Both the position numbers and the translations under genes were made by a program. Shown piece after piece: positions 11,282 to 25,549 of a stretch of DNA of 64,000 nucleotides. The stretch is from NCBI RefSeq assembly GCF_050947335.1, contig NW_027474111.1:20290-84289 (forward strand), written 5' to 3'. The notes under the pieces are model-generated. The model was not told where the DNA came from and searched no databases. It saw only the letters and a list, made by a program, of their open reading frames with translations. Positions within the stretch are counted from its first letter, which is position 1. Each line of letters starts with the position of its first letter. The DNA is from Megachile rotundata (Eukaryota; Arthropoda; Insecta; Hymenoptera; Megachilidae).

Positions 11282-12359
11282 TAATAATATGAGTTAGATT
11301 GATAATAATAACAGTAATAAGTATAGTAATTGTCGTTCTATCGATATTATAAGCATAATATGGCTAATAATATGAGTTAGATTGATAATAATAAGAGTAA
11401 TGAGTATAGTAATTGTAGTTCTATCTATCATATCTACATAATATGGTTAATAATATGAGTTAGATTCATAATAGTAAGAGTAATATGTATAGTAATTATC
11501 GTACTAGCGATCATTTAAGCATAATATGGTTAATAATATGAGTTAGATTGATAATAATAAGAGTAATAAGTATAGTAATTGTCGTCCTATCGATCATATA
11601 AGCATAATATGGCTAATAATATGAGTTAGATCGATAATAATAAGAGTAATAAGTATAGTAATTGTCGTTCTATCGATCATATAAGCATAATATGGCTAAT
11701 AATATGAGTTAGATTGATAATAATATGAGTAATAAGTATAGTAATTGTCGTTCTATCGATCATATCTGCATAATATGGTTAATAACATGAGTTAGATTGA
11801 TAATAGTGAGTGTAATAAGTATAGTAAATGTCGTTCTATCGATCATATCATCATAATATGGGTAATAATATGAGTTGGATTGATAATAATAAGAGTAATG
11901 AGTATAATAATTGTCGTTCTATCGATCATTTAAGCATAATTGGCTAATAATATGAGTTAGATTGATAATAATAAGAGTAATAAGTATAGTAATTGTCGTT
12001 CTATCGATCATTTAAGCATAATATGGCTAATAATATGAGTTAGATTGATAGTAATAACAGTAATAAGTATAGTAATTGTCGTTCTATCGATAATATAAGC
12101 ATAATATGGCTAATAATATGAGTTAGGTTGATAATACTAAGAGTAGTGAGTATAGTATTTCTCGTTCTATCGATCATATAAGCATAATATGGCTAATAAT
12201 ATGGGTTAGATTGATAATAATAAGAGTAATGAGTATAGTAATTGTAGTTCTATCGATCATTTAAGCATAATATGGCTAATAATATGTGTTAGATTGATAA
12301 TAATAACAGTAATAAGTATAGTAATTGTCGTTCTATCGATCATATAAGCATAATATGGC
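11282..12359 (+). repeat. Second 16-monomer tandem duplication, copy 2 (homologous part)
   Basis: Matches 9956-11033 with few changes, for example aataatatgag near 11726 where copy 1 has aataataagag, and gttaggttgataatac near 12124 where copy 1 has gttagattg. After 12359 it lacks the three monomers (aataggt, gatagtaataacag and actcag types) that follow in copy 1. Confidence 0.9.
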
Positions 12360-13023
12360 TAATAATATGAGTTAGATTGATAATAATAAGAGTAATGAGT
12401 ATAGTAATTGTCGTTCTATCGATCATATAAGCATAATATGGCTAATAATATGAGTTAGATTGATAATACTAAGAGTGGTGAGTATAGTAATTGTAGTTCT
12501 ATCGATCATTTAAGCATAATATGGCAAATAATATGAGTTGGATTGATAATAATAAAAGTAATATGTATAGTAATTGTCGTTCTATCGATAATATAAGCAT
12601 AATATGGCTAATAATATGAGTTAGATTGATAATACTCACAGTAGTGAGTATAGTAATTCTCGTTCTATCGATCATAGAAGCATAATATGGCTAATAATAT
12701 GTGTTAGATTGATAATAATAAGAGTAATGAGTATAGTAATTGTCGTTCTATCGATCATATAAGCATAATATGGCTAATAATATGAGTTAGATTGAGAATA
12801 ATAAGAGTAATGAGTATAGTAATTGCAGTTCTATCGATCATATCTGCATAATATGGTTAATAATATGAGTTAGATTGATAATACTAAGAGTAGTGAGTAT
12901 AGTAATTGTAGTTCTATCGATCATTTAAGCATAATATGGCTAATAATATGAGTTGGATTGATAATAATAACAGTAATAAGTATAGTAATTGTCGTTCTAT
13001 CGATATTATAAGCATAATATGGC

Positions 13024-14764
13024 TAATAATATGAGTTAGATTGATAATACTAAGAGTAGTGAGTATAGTAATTGTCGTTCTATCGATCATATCTACATAA
13101 TATGGTTAATAATATGAGTTAGATTCATAATAATAAGAGTAATATGTATAGTAATTGTCGTACTAGCGATCATTTAAGCATAATATGGTCAATAATATGA
13201 GTTAGATTGATAATAATAAGAGTAATAAGTATAGTAGTTGTCGTTCTATCGATCATATAAGCATAGTATGGCTAATAATATGAGTTAGATTGATAGCAAT
13301 AACAGTAATAAGTATAGTAATTGTCGTTCTATCGATAATATAAGCATAATATGGCTAATAATATGAGTTAGATTGATAATACTCAGAGTAGTGAGTATAG
13401 TAATTCTCGTTCTATCGATAATATAAGCATAATATGGCTAATAATGTGAGTTAGATTGATAATACTCAGAGTAGTGAGTATAGTAATTCTCGTTCTATCG
13501 ATCATATAAGCATAATATGGCTAATAATATGAGTTAGATTGATAATAATAAGAGTAATGAGTATAGTAATTGTCGTTCTATCGATCATATAAGCATAATA
13601 TGGCTAATAATATGAGTTAGATTGATAATAATAAGAGTAATGAGTATAATAATTGTCGTTCTATCGATCATTTAAGCATAATTGGCTAATAATATGAGTT
13701 AGATTGATAATAATAAGAGTAATAAGTATAGTAATTGTCGTTCTATCGATCATTTAAGCATAATATGGCTAATAATATGAGTTAGATTGATAGTAATAAC
13801 AGTAATAAGTATAGTAATTGTCGTTCTATCGATAATATAAGCATAATATGGCTAATAATATGAGTTAGATTGATAATACTAAGAGTAGTGAGTATAGTAT
13901 TTCTCGTTCTATCGATCATATAAGCATAATATGGCTAATAATATGAGTTAGATTGATAATAATAAGAGTAATGAGTATAGTAATTGTCGCTCTATCGATC
14001 ATATAAGCATAATATGGCTAATAATATGAGTTAGATTGATAATAATAAAAGTAATAAGTATAGTAATTGTCGTTCTATCGATAATATAAGCATAATATGG
14101 CTAATAATATGAGTTAGATTGATAATACTAAGAGTAGTGAGTATAGTAATTCTCGTTCTATCGATCAGAGAAGCATAATATGGCTAATAATATGTGTTAG
14201 ATTGATAATAATAAGAGTAATGAGTATAGTAATTGTCGTTCTATCGATCATATAAGCATAATATGGCTAATAATATGAGTTTGATTGAGAATAATAAGAG
14301 TAATGAGTATAGTAATTGCAGTTCTATCGATCATATCTGCATAATATGGTTAATAATATGAGTTGGATTGATAATACTAAGAGTAGTGAGTATAGTAATT
14401 GTAGTTCTATCGATCATTTAAGTATAATATGGCTAATAATATGAGTTGGATTGATAATAATAACAGTAATAAGTATAGTAATTGTCGTTCTATCGATCAT
14501 ATAAGCATAATATGGCTAATAATATGAGTTAGATTGATAATAATAAGAGTAATGAGTATAGTAATTGTCGTTCTATCGATCATATCTGCATAATATGGTT
14601 AATAACATGAGTTAGATTGACAATAGTGAGTGTAATAAGTATAGTAAATGTCGTTCTATCGATCATATCATCATAATATGGGTAATAATATGAGTTGGAT
14701 TGATAATAATAAGAGTAATGAGTATAATAATTGTCGTTCTATCGATCATTTAAGCATAATTGGC
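13024..14764 (+). repeat. 1,741-bp block, copy a (21 monomers)
   Basis: First of three near-identical copies (a 13024-14764, b 14848-16588, c 17833-19573). Each has 21 monomers, two of them 82 bp. Copies a and b are 22 monomers (1,824 bp) apart, b and c 36 monomers (2,985 bp). The markers gatagcaataacag (13293, 15117, 18102), tcagagaag (14165, 15989, 18974) and gacaatagtg (14619, 16443, 19428) all give these offsets. Confidence 0.96.
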
Positions 14765-14847
14765 TAATAATATGAGTTAGATTGATAATAATAAGAGTAA
14801 TGAGTATAGTAATTGTCGTTCTATCGATATTATAAGCATAATATGGC

Positions 14848-16588
14848 TAATAATATGAGTTAGATTGATAATACTAAGAGTAGTGAGTATAGTAATTGTC
14901 GTTCTATCGATCATATCTACATAATATGGTTAATAATATGAGTTAGATTCATAATAATAAGAGTAATATGTATAGTAATTGTCGTACTAGCGATCATTTA
15001 AGCATAATATGGTCAATAATATGAGTTAGATTGATAATAATAAGAGTAATAAGTATAGTAGTTGTCGTTCTATCGATCATATAAGCATAGTATGGCTAAT
15101 AATATGAGTTAGATTGATAGCAATAACAGTAATAAGTATAGTAATTGTCGTTCTATCGATAATATAAGCATAATATGGCTAATAATATGAGTTAGATTGA
15201 TAATACTCAGAGTAGTGAGTATAGTAATTCTCGTTCTATCGATAATATAAGCATAATATGGCTAATAATGTGAGTTAGATTGATAATACTCAGAGTAGTG
15301 AGTATAGTAATTCTCGTTCTATCGATCATATAAGCATAATATGGCTAATAATATGAGTTAGATTGATAATAATAAGAGTAATGAGTATAGTAATTGTCGT
15401 TCTATCGATCATATAAGCATAATATGGCTAATAATATGAGTTAGATTGATAATAATAAGAGTAATGAGTATAATAATTGTCGTTCTATCGATCATTTAAG
15501 CATAATTGGCTAATAATATGAGTTAGATTGATAATAATAAGAGTAATAAGTATAGTAATTGTCGTTCTATCGATCATTTAAGCATAATATGGCTAATAAT
15601 ATGAGTTAGATTGATAGTAATAACAGTAATAAGTATAGTAATTGTCGTTCTATCGATAATATAAGCATAATATGGCTAATAATATGAGTTAGATTGATAA
15701 TACTAAGAGTAGTGAGTATAGTATTTCTCGTTCTATCGATCATATAAGCATAATATGGCTAATAATATGAGTTAGATTGATAATAATAAGAGTAATGAGT
15801 ATAGTAATTGTCGTTCTATCGATCATATAAGCATAATATGGCTAATAATATGAGTTAGATTGATAATAATAAAAGTAATAAGTATAGTAATTGTCGTTCT
15901 ATCGATAATATAAGCATAATATGGCTAATAATATGAGTTAGATTGATAATACTAAGAGTAGTGAGTATAGTAATTCTCGTTCTATCGATCAGAGAAGCAT
16001 AATATGGCTAATAATATGTGTTAGATTGATAATAATAAGAGTAATGAGTATAGTAATTGTCGTTCTATCGATCATATAAGCATAATATGGCTAATAATAT
16101 GAGTTTGATTGAGAATAATAAGAGTAATGAGTATAGTAATTGCAGTTCTATCGATCATATCTGCATAATATGGTTAATAATATGAGTTGGATTGATAATA
16201 CTAAGAGTAGTGAGTATAGTAATTGTAGTTCTATCGATCATTTAAGTATAATATGGCTAATAATATGAGTTGGATTGATAATAATAACAGTAATAAGTAT
16301 AGTAATTGTCGTTCTATCGATCATATAAGCATAATATGGCTAATAATATGAGTTAGATTGATAATAATAAGAGTAATGAGTATAGTAATTGTCGTTCTAT
16401 CGATCATATCTGCATAATATGGTTAATAACATGAGTTAGATTGACAATAGTGAGTGTAATAAGTATAGTAAATGTCGTTCTATCGATCATATCATCATAA
16501 TATGGGTAATAATATGAGTTGGATTGATAATAATAAGAGTAATGAGTATAATAATTGTCGTTCTATCGATCATTTAAGCATAATTGGC
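14848..16588 (+). repeat. 1,741-bp block, copy b (21 monomers)
   Basis: Second copy. The single monomer between a and b (14765-14847) is a hybrid: front gttag / aataagagtaatgag, rear cgatattataag. In copies a and c the monomer preceding the block is instead gttgg / aacag with cgatattataag, so the hybrid marks the crossover that produced b. Confidence 0.95.
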
Positions 16589-17002
16589 TAATAATATGAG
16601 TTAGATTGATAATAATAAGAGTAATGAGTATAGTAATTGTCGTTCTATCGATCATATAAGCATAATATGGCTAATAATATGAGTTAGATTGATAATAATA
16701 AGAGTAATGAGTATAATAATTGTCGTTCTATCGATCATTTAAGCATAATTGGCTAATAATATGAGTTAGATTGATAATAATAAGAGTAATGAGTATAGTA
16801 ATTGTAGTTCTATCGATCATTTAAGCATAATATGGCTAATAATATGTGTTAGATTGATAATAATAACAGTAATAAGTATAGTAATTGTCGTTCTATCGAT
16901 CATATAAGCATAATATGGCTAATAATATGAGTTAAATTGATAATAATAAGAGTAATAGGTATAGTAATTGTCGTCCTATCGATCATTTAAGCATAATATG
17001 GC

Positions 17003-20000
17003 TAATAATATGAGTTAGATTGATAGTAATAACAGTAATAAGTATAGTAATTGTCGTTCTATCGATAATATACGCATAATATGGCTAATAATATGAGTTA
17101 GATTGATAATACTCAGAGTAGTGAGTATAGTAATTCTCGTTCTATCGATCATATAAGCATAATATGGCTAATAATATGAGTTAGATTGATAATAATAAGA
17201 GTAATGAGTATAGTAATTGTCGTTCTATCGATCATATAAGCATAATATGGCTAATAATATGAGTTAGATTGATAATACTAAGAGTGGTGAGTATAGTAAT
17301 TGTAGTTCTATCGATCATTTAAGCATAATATGGCAAATAATATGAGTTGGATTGATAATAATAAAAGTAATATGTATAGTAATTGTCGTTCTATCGATAA
17401 TATAAGCATAATATGGCTAATAATATGAGTTAGATTGATAATACTCACAGTAGTGAGTATAGTAATTCTCGTTCTATCGATCATAGAAGCATAATATGGC
17501 TAATAATATGTGTTAGATTGATAATAATAAGAGTAATGAGTATAGTAATTGTCGTTCTATCGATCATATAAGCATAATATGGCTAATAATATGAGTTAGA
17601 TTGAGAATAATAAGAGTAATGAGTATAGTAATTGCAGTTCTATCGATCATATCTGCATAATATGGTTAATAATATGAGTTAGATTGATAATACTAAGAGT
17701 AGTGAGTATAGTAATTGTAGTTCTATCGATCATTTAAGCATAATATGGCTAATAATATGAGTTGGATTGATAATAATAACAGTAATAAGTATAGTAATTG
17801 TCGTTCTATCGATATTATAAGCATAATATGGCTAATAATATGAGTTAGATTGATAATACTAAGAGTAGTGAGTATAGTAATTGTCGTTCTATCGATCATA
17901 TCTACATAATATGGTTAATAATATGAGTTAGATTCATAATAATCAGAGTAATATGTATAGTAATTGTCGTACTAGCGATCATTTAAGCATAATATGGTCA
18001 ATAATATGAGTTAGATTGATAATAATAAGAGTAATAAGTATAGTAGTTGTCGTTCTATCGATCATATAAGCATAGTATGGCTAATAATATGAGTTAGATT
18101 GATAGCAATAACAGTAATAAGTATAGTAATTGTCGTTCTATCGATAATATAAGCATAATATGGCTAATAATATGAGTTAGATTGATAATACTCAGAGTAG
18201 TGAGTATAGTAATTCTCGTTCTATCGATAATATAAGCATAATATGGCTAATAATGTGAGTTAGATTGATAATACTCAGAGTAGTGAGTATAGTAATTCTC
18301 GTTCTATCGATCATATAAGCATAATATGGCTAATAATATGAGTTAGATTGATAATAATAAGAGTAATGAGTATAGTAATTGTCGTTCTATCGATCATATA
18401 AGCATAATATGGCTAATAATATGAGTTAGATTGATAATAATAAGAGTAATGAGTATAATAATTGTCGTTCTATCGATCATTTAAGCATAATTGGCTAATA
18501 ATATGAGTTAGATTGATAATAATAAGAGTAATAAGTATAGTAATTGTCGTTCTATCGATCATTTAAGCATAATATGGCTAATAATATGAGTTAGATTGAT
18601 AGTAATAACAGTAATAAGTATAGTAATTGTCGTTCTATCGATAATATAAGCATAATATGGCTAATAATATGAGTTAGATTGATAATACTAAGAGTAGTGA
18701 GTATAGTATTTCTCGTTCTATCGATCATATAAGCATAATATGGCTAATAATATGAGTTAGATTGATAATAATAAGAGTAATGAGTATAGTAATTGTCGTT
18801 CTATCGATCATATAAGCATAATATGGCTAATAATATGAGTTAGATTGATAATAATAAAAGTAATAAGTATAGTAATTGTCGTTCTATCGATAATATAAGC
18901 ATAATATGGCTAATAATATGAGTTAGATTGATAATACTAAGAGTAGTGAGTATAGTAATTCTCGTTCTATCGATCAGAGAAGCATAATATGGCTAATAAT
19001 ATGTGTTAGATTGATAATAATAAGAGTAATGAGTATAGTAATTGTCGTTCTATCGATCATATAAGCATAATATGGCTAATAATATGAGTTTGATTGAGAA
19101 TAATAAGAGTAATGAGTATAGTAATTGCAGTTCTATCGATCATATCTGCATAATATGGTTAATAATATGAGTTGGATTGATAATACTAAGAGTAGTGAGT
19201 ATAGTAATTGTAGTTCTATCGATCATTTAAGTATAATATGGCTAATAATATGAGTTGGATTGATAATAATAACAGTAATAAGTATAGTAATTGTCGTTCT
19301 ATCGATCATATAAGCATAATATGGCTAATAATATGAGTTAGATTGATAATAATAAGAGTAATGAGTATAGTAATTGTCGTTCTATCGATCATATCTGCAT
19401 AATATGGTTAATAACATGAGTTAGATTGACAATAGTGAGTGTAATAAGTATAGTAAATGTCGTTCTATCGATCATATCATCATAATATGGGTAATAATAT
19501 GAGTTGGATTGATAATAATAAGAGTAATGAGTATAATAATTGTCGTTCTATCGATCATTTAAGCATAATTGGCTAATAATATGAGTTAGATTGATAATAA
19601 TAACAGTAATAAGTATAGTAATTGTCGTTCTATCGATATTATAAGCATAATATGGCTAATAATATGAGTTAGATTGATAATAATAAGAGTAATGAGTATA
19701 GTAATTGTAGTTCTATCTATCATATCTACATAATATGGTTAATAATATGAGTTAGATTCATAATAGTAAGAGTAATATGTATAGTAATTATCGTACTAGC
19801 GATCATTTAAGCATAATATGGCTAATAATATGTGTTAGATTGATAATAATAACAGTAATAAGTATAGTAATTGTCGTTCTATCGATCATATAAGCATAAT
19901 ATGGCTAATAATATGAGTTAGATTGATAATAATAAGAGTAATAGGTATAGTAATTGTCGTCCTATCGATCATTTAAGCATAATATGGCTAATAATATGAG

Positions 20001-22542
20001 TTAGATTGATAGTAATAACAGTAATAAGTATAGTAATTGTCGTTCTATCGATAATATACGCATAATATGGCTAATAATATGAGTTAGATTGATAATACTC
20101 AGAGTAGTGAGTATAGTAATTCTCGTTCTATCGATCATATAAGCATAATATGGCTAATAATATGAGTTAGATTGATAATAATAAGAGTAATGAGTATAGT
20201 AATTGTCGTTCTATCGATCATATAAGCATAATATGGCTAATAATATGAGTTAGATTGATAATACTAAGAGTGGTGAGTATAGTAATTGTAGTTCTATCGA
20301 TCATTTAAGCATAATATGGCAAATAATATGAGTTGGATTGATAATAATAAAAGTAATATGTATAGTAATTGCCGTTCTATCGATAATATAAGCATAATAT
20401 GGCTAATAATATGAGTTAGATTGAGAATAATAAGAGTAATGAGTATAGTAATTGTCGTTCTATCGATCATATAAGCATAATATGGCTAATAATATGGGTT
20501 AGATTGATAATACTAAGAGTAGTGAGTATAGTAATTGTAGTTCTAGCGATCATTTAAGCATAATATGGCTAATAATATGAGTTGGATTGATAATAATAAA
20601 AGTAATGAGTATAGTAATTGTCGTTCTATCGATCATATAAGCATAATATGGCTAATAATATGAGTTAGATTGAGAATAATAAGAGTAATGAGTATAGTAA
20701 TTGCAGTTCTATCGATCATATCTGCATAATATGGTTAATAATATGAGTTAGATTGATAATACTAAGAGTAGTGAGTATAGTAATTGTAGTTCTATCGATC
20801 ATTTAAGCATAATATGGCTAATAATATGAGTTGGATTGATAATAATAACAGTAATAAGTATAGTAATTGTCGTTCTATCGATATTATAAGCATAATATGG
20901 CTAATAATATGAGTTAGATTGATAATACTAAGAGTAGTGAGTATAGTAATTGTCGTTCTATCGATCATATCTACATAATATGGTTAATAATATGAGTTAG
21001 ATTCATAATAATAAGAGTAATATGTATAGTAATTGTCGTACTAGCGATCATTTAAGCATAATATGGTCAATAATATGAGTTAGATTGATAATAATAAGAG
21101 TAATAAGTATAGTAGTTGTCGTTCTATCGATCATATAAGCATAGTATGGCTAATAATATGAGTTAGATTGATAGCAATAACAGTAATAAGTATAGTAATT
21201 GTCGTCCTATCGATCATTTAAGCATAATATGGCTAATAATATGAGTTAGATTGATAGTAATAACAGTAATAAGTATAGTAATTGTCGTTCTATCGATAAT
21301 ATACGCATAATATGGCTAATAATATGAGTTAGATTGATAATACTAAGAGTGGTGAGTATAGTAATTGTAGTTCTATCGATCATTTAAGCATAATATGGCA
21401 AATAATATGAGTTGGATTGATAATAATAAAAGTAATATGTATAGTAATTGTCGTTCTATCGATAATATAAGCATAATATGGCTAATAATATGAGTTAGAT
21501 TGATAATACTAAGAGTAGTGAGTATAGTAATTCTCGTTCTATCGATCATAGAAGCATAATATGGCTAATAATATGTGTTAGATTGATAATAATAAGAGTA
21601 ATGAGTATAGTAATTGTCGTTCTATCGATCATATAAGCATAATATGGCTAATAATATGAGTTAGATTGAGAATAATAAGAGTAATGAGTATAGTAATTGC
21701 AGTTCTATCGATCATATCTGCATAATATGGTTAATAATATGAGTTAGATTGATAATACTAAGAGTAGTGAGTATAGTAATTGTAGTTCTATCGATCATTT
21801 AAGCATAATATGGCTAATAATATGAGTTGGATTGATAATAATAACAGTAATAAGTATAGTAATTGTAGTTCTATCGATCATTTAAGCATAATATGGCAAA
21901 TAATATGAGTTGGATTGATAATAATAAAAGTAATATGTATAGTAATTGTCGTTCTATCGATAATATAAGCATAATATGGCTAATAATATGAGTTAGATTG
22001 ATAATACTAAGAGTAGTGAGTATAGTAATTCTCGTTCTATCGATCATTTAAGCATAATATGGTCAATAATATGAGTTAGATTGATAATAATAAGAGTAAT
22101 AAGTATAGTAGTTGTCGTTCTATCGATCATATAAGCATAGTATGGCTAATAATATGAGTTAGATTGATAGCAATAACAGTAATAAGTATAGTAATTGTCG
22201 TTCTATCGATAATATAAGCATAATATGGCTAATAATATGAGTTAGATTGATAATACTCAGAGTAGTGAGTATAGTAATTCTCGTTCTATCGATAATATAA
22301 GCATAATATGGCTAATAATGTGAGTTAGATTGATAATACTAAGAGTGGTGAGTATAGTAATTGTAGTTCTATCGATCATTTAAGCATAATATGGCAAATA
22401 ATATGAGTTGGATTGATAATAATAAAAGTAATATGTATAGTAATTGTCGTTCTATCGATAATATAAGCATAATATGGCTAATAATATGAGTTAGATTGAT
22501 AATACTCAGAGTAGTGAGTATAGTAATTCTCGTTCTATCGAT
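17003..22542 (+). repeat. 5.54-kb segmental duplication, left copy (100-monomer offset)
   Basis: Matches 25301-30841 monomer for monomer at an offset of 8,298 to 8,299 bases (100 monomers). Marker pairs are 18102/26400 and 21171/29470 (gatagcaataac), 19428/27727 (gacaatag), 18974/27273 (tcagag) and 22167/30466 (gatagcaataac). One stretch, 18414-18827, does not match its counterpart (see findings). It ends inside the actcag monomer starting at 22479, where the two copies switch to different second halves. Confidence 0.94.
17833..19573 (+). repeat. 1,741-bp block, copy c (21 monomers)
   Basis: Third copy. Its upstream flank matches the upstream flank of copy a; both share the rare actcacag (12634 and 17443, 4,809 bp or 58 monomers apart), so a and c were duplicated with their flank before or separately from b. 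The right part of this block was later copied to 57.13-58.57 kb. Confidence 0.95.
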
Positions 22543-22727
22543 CATAGAAGCATAATATGGCTAATAATATGTGTTAGATTGATAATAATAAGAGTAATGA
22601 GTATAGTAATTGTCGTTCTATCGATCATATAAGCATAATATGGCTAATAATATGAGTTAGATTGAGAATAATAAGAGTAATGAGTATAGTAATTCTCGTT
22701 CTATCGATCATATAAGCATAATATGGC

Positions 22728-24553
22728 TAATAATATGAGTTAGATTGATAATAATAAGAGTAATGAGTATAGTAATTGTCGTTCTATCGATCATATAAGC
22801 ATAATATGGCTAATAATATGAGTTAGATTGATAATACTAAGAGTGGTGAGTATAGTAATTGTAGTTCTATCGATCATTTAAGCATAATATGGCAAATAAT
22901 ATGAGTTGGATTGATAATAATAAAAGTAATATGTATAGTAATTGTCGTTCTATCGATAATATAAGCATAATATGGCTAATAATATGAGTTAGATTGATAA
23001 TACTCAGAGTGGTGAGTATAGTAATTCTCGTTCTATAGATCATAGAAGCATAATATGGCTAATAATATGTGTTAGATTGATAATAATAAGAGTAATGAGT
23101 ATAGTAATTGTCGTTCTATCGATCATATAAGCATAATATGGCTAATAATATGAGTTAGATTGAGAATAATAAGAGTAATGAGTATAGTAATTGCAGTTCT
23201 ATCGATCATATCTGCATAATATGGTTAATAATATGAGTTAGATTGATAATACTAAGAGTAGTGAGTATAGTAATTGTAGTTCTATCGATCATTTAAGCAT
23301 AATATGGCTAATAATATGAGTTGGATTGATAATAATAACAGTAATAAGTATAGTAATTGTCGTTCTATCGATATTATAAGCATAATATGGCTAATAATAT
23401 GAGTTAGATTGATAATACTAAGAGTAGTGAGTATAGTAATTGTCGTTCTATCGATCATATCTACATAATATGGTTAATAATATGAGTTAGATTCATAATA
23501 ATAAGAGTAATATGTATAGTAATTGTCGTACTAGCGATCATTTAAGCATAATATGGTCAATAATATGAGTTAGATTGATAATAATAAGAGTAATAAGTAT
23601 AGTAGTTGTCGTTCTATCGATCATATAAGCATAGTATGGCTAATAATATGAGTTAGATTGATAGCAATAACAGTAATAAGTATAGTAATTGTCGTTCTAT
23701 CGATAATATAAGCATAATATGGCTAATAATATGAGTTAGATTGATAATACTCAGAGTAGTGAGTATAGTAATTCTCGTTCTATCGATAATATAAGCATAA
23801 TATGGCTAATAATGTGAGTTAGATTGATAATACTCAGAGTAGTGAGTATAGTAATTCTCGTTCTATCGATCATATAAGCATAATATGGCTAATAATATGA
23901 GTTAGATTGATAATAATAAGAGTAATGAGTATAGTAATTGTCGTTCTATCGATCATATAAGCATAATATGGCTAATAATATGAGTTAGATTGATAATACT
24001 AAGAGTAGTGAGTATAGTAATTGTAGTTCTAGCGATCATTTAAGCATAATATGGCTAATAATATGAGTTGGTTTGATAATAATAAAAGTAATAAGTATAG
24101 TAATTGTCGTTCTATCGATAATATAAGCATAATATGGATAATAATATGAGTTAGATTGATAATACTAAGAGTAGTGAGTATAGTAATTGTCGTTCTATCG
24201 ATCATAGAAGCATAATATGGCTAATAATATGTGTTAGATTGATAATAATAACAGTAATAAGTATAGTAATTGTCGTTCTATCGATCATATAAGCATAATA
24301 TGGCTAATAATATGAGTTAGATTGAGAATAATAAGAGTAATGAGTATAGTAATTGCAGTTCTATCGATCATATCTGCATAATATGGCTAATAATATGAGT
24401 TAGATTGATAATAATAAAAGTAATAAGTATAGTAATTGTCGTTCTATCGATAATATAAGCATAATATGGCTAATAATATGAGTTAGATTGATAATACTAA
24501 GAGTAGTGAGTATTGTAATTCTCGTTCTATCGATCAGAGAAGCATAATATGGC
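22728..24553 (+). repeat. 33-monomer-offset duplication, left copy (22 monomers)
   Basis: Matches 25467-27292 at 2,739 bases (33 x 83). Markers are gatagcaataac 23661/26400, gttggtttg 24067/26806 and tcagag 24534/27273. The monomer 22645-22727 just before is a hybrid (front gagaat class, rear ctcg / catataag), marking the left junction. The right flank diverges immediately after the tcagag monomer. Confidence 0.94.
24305..24387 (+). repeat. Hybrid monomer, class D with ggc ending
   Basis: Carries ttgagaat, gcag and catatctgc of class D but ends ggc rather than ggt and is followed by an aaaag class monomer. An identical hybrid lies at 27044-27126, exactly 2,739 bases on, so the recombination happened before the 33-monomer duplication. 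Confidence 0.88.
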
Positions 24554-25549
24554 TAATAATATGAGTTGGATTGATAATAATAACAGTAATAAGTATAGTA
24601 ATTGTCGTTCTATCGATATTATAAGCATAATATGGCTAATAATATGAGTTAGATTGATAATACTAAGAGTAGTGAGTATAGTAATTGTCGTTCTATCGAT
24701 CATATCTACATAATATGGTTAATAATATGAGTTAGATTCATAATAATAAGAGTAATATGTATAGTAATTGTCGTACTAGCGATCATTTAAGCATAATATG
24801 GTCAATAATATGAGTTAGATTGATAATAATAAGAGTAATAAGTATAGTAGTTGTCGTTCTATCGATCATATAAGCATAGTATGGCTAATAATATGAGTTA
24901 GATTGATAGCAATAACAGTAATAAGTATAGTAATTGTCGTTCTATCGATAATATAAGCATAATATGGCTAATAATATGAGTTAGATTGATAATACTCAGA
25001 GTAGTGAGTATAGTAATTCTCGTTCTATCGATAATATAAGCATAATATGGCTAATAATGTGAGTTAGATTGATAATACTCAGAGTAGTGAGTATAGTAAT
25101 TCTCGTTCTATCGATCATATAAGCATAATATGGCTAATAATATGAGTTAGATTGATAATAATAAGAGTAATGAGTATAGTAATTGTCGTTCTATCGATCA
25201 TATAAGCATAATATGGCTAATAATATGAGTTAGATTGATAATACTAAGAGTAGTGAGTATAGTAATTGCAGTTCTAGCGATCATTTAAGCATAATATGGC
25301 TAATAATATGAGTTAGATTGATAGTAATAACAGTAATAAGTATAGTAATTGTCGTTCTATCGATAATATACGCATAATATGGCTAATAATATGAGTTAGA
25401 TTGATAATACTCAGAGTAGTGAGTATAGTAATTCTCGTTCTATCGATCATATAAGCATAATATGGCTAATAATATGAGTTGGATTGATAATAATAAGAGT
25501 AATGAGTATAGTAATTGTCGTTCTATCGATCATATAAGCATAATATGGC

